From: Gordonibacter sp034932485
GTDB lineage: Bacteria; Actinomycetota; Coriobacteriia; Coriobacteriales; Eggerthellaceae
Direction of reading: 5' to 3'
NCBI GenBank assembly: GCA_034932485.1
Contig: JAYFOQ010000014.1
Span: 62,001 to 126,000 of the forward strand
Length of the DNA: 64,000 nucleotides
Below the pieces are notes generated by a model, which was not told where the DNA came from, did not search any database, and saw nothing but the letters and a program-made list of their open reading frames with translations. Each line of letters begins with the position of its first letter. Position 1 is the first letter of the stretch. Below, in pieces: positions 61,806 to 64,000 of this stretch. The translations under genes and the position numbers were made by a program.

Positions 61806-61847
61806 CGCCGCCGCCGCTTCGATACTCCCTTCGGTGCGACGGCGGCG
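61806..61847 (+). terminator. GC-rich hairpin between the cytochrome and merR genes
   Basis: A 12-bp stem with one mismatch (CGCCGCCGCCGC with GCGACGGCGGCG) lies 45 bases after the cytochrome stop and 83 bases before the merR start. No T-tract follows. It may reduce read-through into merR or protect the operon mRNA. Confidence 0.6.
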
Positions 61848-61930
61848 TGAAGCATGATAAGGTAAAAGCTGCGACGTTGGGGGCGTTGCGGTCTTTGCTG
61901 TATAGGGGGGCTGGGGAGAGGGGAAGAAAT

Positions 61931-62728
61931 ATGTACAAAATAGGGGAGTTTTCGGCTATGACAGGCATGCCGATATCGAAAGTGCGATTCTATGACAAAA
62001 AAGGATTGTTCGCTTCGACACGAGAAGAAAATGGGTATCGAACGTTCGAGCCTCGCGATGCCTTTCGGTCGAACGCCTTTCGGACGCTGCTTCAATATGG
62101 ATTTACCATCGACGAAGCCCTTTCTATGGTCGATCAAAAGCAGAGCGCCGAAGAGTTTCGACAATCACTCAAGGTACAACAGGGGGAATTGCGACGCCAA
62201 GCTGAGCTTTTGGAATACCGCATGTTAAAGCTGACAAGTGCGCTGGAGCTTATCGAGCATGGAGACAGTCCTGATTTTACCGTAGTCGAAGCACCCGACC
62301 AGATTTTTGTGCGAGCTTCCCATGGTAGAGATTTTACTGTGGCTGTCGAAAACGCCCACGAACTTGCAGTATTTTATCAGCTGCTCAGTATAACCAGCTG
62401 CGCTCGCATTATTGAGAAATCGGATATTGAGAGCGGTGCTGATACTATCGACCCCAGTTACATTACTGTTATGTCGCGCAAAGAAGCCCATCGTCTGGAT
62501 GACGTTGATATCTCCCATCTAGGTGAGCTTAGTCTGGGCAAGTGCGTTCGTTTCCGCCGCCGCGTTACACGTGAGGAAAGTGTACGTCGGGATACCTTTG
62601 ATGATCTACTTGCCTACCTGAACGAGTGGGGACATCGTTTGCGCAGCGACATTTTGCTGCTGCCAGCGTTTTTGAATCTGGATGGGCAGGGAAGCGATAT
62701 TGAAACACTATACGTTCCCATTTGGTAA
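61931..62728 (+). CDS. MerR-family regulator with ligand-binding-like C-terminal domain
   Basis: 265 residues from ATG 61931 (GAGAGGGG upstream). The N-terminal winged HTH is typical: MYKIGEFSAMTGMPISKVRFYDKKGLFASTREENGYRTFEPRDA, followed by a dimerisation coiled coil (about residues 70-110, LRRQAELLEYRMLKLTSALELIE). The C-terminal ~155 residues look like a GyrI/BmrR-type effector domain rather than a metal site, as no Cys cluster is present. It lies directly after the reductase operon, whose promoter has a MerR-type dyad, so it very probably controls that operon and perhaps senses its substrate. Confidence 0.9.
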   Translation: MYKIGEFSAMTGMPISKVRFYDKKGLFASTREENGYRTFEPRDAFRSNAFRTLLQYGFTIDEALSMVDQKQSAEEFRQSLKVQQGELRRQAELLEYRMLKLTSALELIEHGDSPDFTVVEAPDQIFVRASHGRDFTVAVENAHELAVFYQLLSITSCARIIEKSDIESGADTIDPSYITVMSRKEAHRLDDVDISHLGELSLGKCVRFRRRVTREESVRRDTFDDLLAYLNEWGHRLRSDILLLPAFLNLDGQGSDIETLYVPIW

Positions 62729-62811
62729 ATACGTGAACGACAGATTTTCTGAATGCTATTCAAGGTGCCTTGCTCAATTTTCCCGATGCTCTACTTTTCG
62801 CATCTGGAGAT

Positions 62812-63040
62812 TTAGGGATGGGAGACGATGTCTTGCCGCTTGCGCTCTTTATCGACAAGGCAAATTATCTCTTGTTTGCCATGTACGTCCAACTTGGCGT
62901 AGACGTGTTTGACCGGTATCTTAATGATGTTGCGTGAAAGAACAAACTGGTTTTCCATGAAGGTAAGGTTGCGATCTTGGGCAAGCTATTCAAATACATT
63001 GGTTTCGCGTGGGGTAAAGCTGTACTGTTTGGCAATGGCT
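62812..63040 (-). pseudogene. Remnant of a LuxR-family DNA-binding domain
   Basis: On the - strand, translation gives SFTPRETNVFE, a TAG stop (62986-62988), then LAQDRNLTFMENQFVLSRNIIKIPVKHVYAKLDVHGKQEII and a final TAA at 62812-62814. This is the LuxR HTH of the sort that sits next to Tat flavoprotein reductases in Eggerthellaceae. The in-frame stop and changed residues (for example I-P where the family has H/T) show decay. The membrane part expected upstream is not recognisable in any frame beyond about 63040. Confidence 0.75.
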
Positions 63041-63522
63041 ATGCACGGCCTTGTCCAGTCAGCCCTCTATGTGCTGATTGCAAAAGTTGGGGACAAAATC
63101 GCGTCGATTCTTTATCCTTGCGCAAGATTGACTTTCTTCGTATCTTCCGGATCAGGCAGTTTCACGAACGATTCTTCGCTGCTCCTTTGTGGAAGATTGA
63201 GATCTGCAGAATCGGGGCCGTTTTGTCCATGATCGAATAAGTTATATTTATGAAGCGACTTGTGCTTTGCGGAACTTTGCCGGGAGACTTCCATCGTCTA
63301 TCAAGGTGATACTACGATAAGGTAGCGAGGGTGCATCAGGGGCGGCAAGAACGTTCTGTGCAGCTACCTCGGACTTGAGGGGACACCTCTGTTGAAAACC
63401 AAAGAAGAGGAAGAAACAATGGTTTCTTCCTCTTCCAACACAACCAATAATACCACAAAATGCCTGGAAAATCGAGTCGTGCAATTACCGGTGCAGGGGT
63501 GTATATATACCTATCCGAGGTG
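63041..63522. other. Decayed or non-coding stretch before the DUF6323-like gene
   Basis: This ~480-base stretch shows no intact gene. Two short - strand frames have some coding character: one around 63112-63294 (rich in Ser, Asp and Lys) and one ending at 63248 with LAAPDAPSLPYRSITLIDDGSLP. They may be remains of the LuxR gene or of a lost neighbour. A perfect hairpin lies at 63404-63435. Confidence 0.4.
63404..63435. other. Perfect 14-bp purine/pyrimidine hairpin
   Basis: GAAGAGGAAGAAAC and its exact inverse are separated by a four-base loop. One arm is almost purely purine. No T-tract follows on either strand, so the role is unclear; it may be a terminator-like element upstream of the next gene. 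Confidence 0.7.
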
Positions 63523-64000
63523 ATGCGTATGGAATTGAACATGGCGAACAGTTTGATGCGGCTGCAAGAGGCGGCTGCAACGCAAGATTTGGCAGCCTGC
63601 AACGAGGCTACGGCACGTTACGGCCTCAGCCTGACGCAGGAGCAGATGCAGGGGCTTGTCGAGCGTCGTCAGACGGCGCTGCGCGCCACCGGGCGCGTGG
63701 AGTTCGGTCGGGGAGTGCTGCGCGAGCTAGCGCTTGGGTTCTGCGATTCACCCTTTGTTGATCAGAGCAGCTACGAGGACACGCTAGCCGACGTCCAGGA
63801 CGTGTTCTATCACCGCAAGGAGGATTCCGATTCCGGTGAGCCCTTTGCCGACGACGACCTTATCGCTGCGCTGAGGCATGCGTTCGACCACGAGGCGCAC
63901 GGTTCGACCGACCTGTTGGCCGATATGCCGCTCGAACGTTTGCGCAGCTATGCTGCCGGTCAGCGTGCGGGCGATTACGACCAGCAGACGCAACTCGATG
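63523..64000 (+). CDS. DUF6323-like protein, cut by the window end
   Basis: An open frame from ATG 63523 (or 63529; GAGG upstream) runs off the window after about 159 codons. The sequence holds an N-terminal helix (NSLMRLQEAAATQDLAACNEATARYGLSLT), then GRVEFGRGVLRELALGFCDSPFVDQSSYEDTL and LADVQDVFYHRKEDS, which resembles the small DUF6323 family of anaerobic bacteria, usually next to a DUF6179 gene. The function is unknown. Base composition here is clearly more GC-rich than in the decayed stretch to its left. The 3' end is outside the window, so total length is not known. Confidence 0.65.
   Translation, partial: MRMELNMANSLMRLQEAAATQDLAACNEATARYGLSLTQEQMQGLVERRQTALRATGRVEFGRGVLRELALGFCDSPFVDQSSYEDTLADVQDVFYHRKEDSDSGEPFADDDLIAALRHAFDHEAHGSTDLLADMPLERLRSYAAGQRAGDYDQQTQLD

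Noticed and set aside
1..64000. CRISPR arrays, insertion sequences, prophage, rRNA
   Set aside because: No regularly spaced repeats, transposase, integrase, phage structural gene or rRNA sequence was seen.

Overview
The window reads as chromosomal DNA of an anaerobic actinobacterium of the class Coriobacteriia, most likely family Eggerthellaceae. The grounds are several twin-arginine (Tat) exported FAD reductases of the fumarate/urocanate-reductase type, a small haem-c lipoprotein beside one of them, a decayed LuxR regulator of the kind common next to such reductases in this family, a single-chain PurL, and many lysine/alanine-rich small membrane proteins. GC content is about one half by eye, which would suit a low-GC member of the family. 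Genus is not provable from the sequence. About 50 genes lie mostly on the + strand, with one tRNA-Leu(CAA).

Layout. 0-9.3 kb: pyridoxal/pyridoxamine kinase, a hybrid sensor kinase, serS, a membrane-anchored Lys/Ala-rich protein, a stand-alone protein resembling the N-terminal domain of cyanophycin synthetase, a PLP aminotransferase and ddl. 9.4-14.4 kb: envelope/stress proteins (YtxH-like, PRC-barrel, a frameshifted VTT-family membrane protein, a TM2 protein) and a class I aldolase. 14.5-20 kb: catalase, tRNA-Leu, an M20 dipeptidase, a tyrosine phosphatase and an orphan LytTR regulator. 20.2-26.8 kb: a Tat/lipoprotein rubrerythrin, a phosphoglucose-isomerase-like gene, then hypF-hypC-hypD. 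26.9-35.3 kb: a diguanylate cyclase, cydAB, yqeY, a decayed EamA transporter and a c-di-GMP phosphodiesterase. 35.5-44 kb: a YdbS/YdbT pair, haemolysin III, CNNM/CorC, PspC, a cell-wall-hydrolase-like protein and two adjacent TrkA proteins. 44-48 kb: a Tat flavoprotein with an Fe-S partner (frdAB-like), a TetR regulator and a MOSC protein. 48.4-59.4 kb: purB, a Tat-exported protein of unknown function, an OmpR-type two-component pair, purC, a small membrane protein and purL. 59.5-64 kb: a Tat flavoprotein, a triheme lipoprotein, a MerR regulator, a decayed LuxR gene and the start of a DUF6323-like gene.

How it fits together. The theme is electron transfer at and outside the membrane plus oxygen defence: cytochrome bd, catalase, an exported rubrerythrin, and two different extracytoplasmic flavoprotein reductases. 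The most interesting unit is 59.57-62.73 kb. A promoter with the hallmarks of MerR control (TTGACC, a 19-bp spacer carrying a GACCCT/AGGGTC dyad, TACCAT) precedes a Tat flavoprotein, a three-haem lipoprotein overlapping it by 4 bases, and a MerR-family gene with a ligand-binding-like C-terminal domain. This looks like a self-contained, ligand-induced extracytoplasmic reductase whose electron acceptor cannot be read from sequence.

Three loci are broken: the VTT-family gene (one missing T), an EamA transporter (two nonsense codons and at least two frame changes) and a LuxR-type DNA-binding domain (in-frame TAG).
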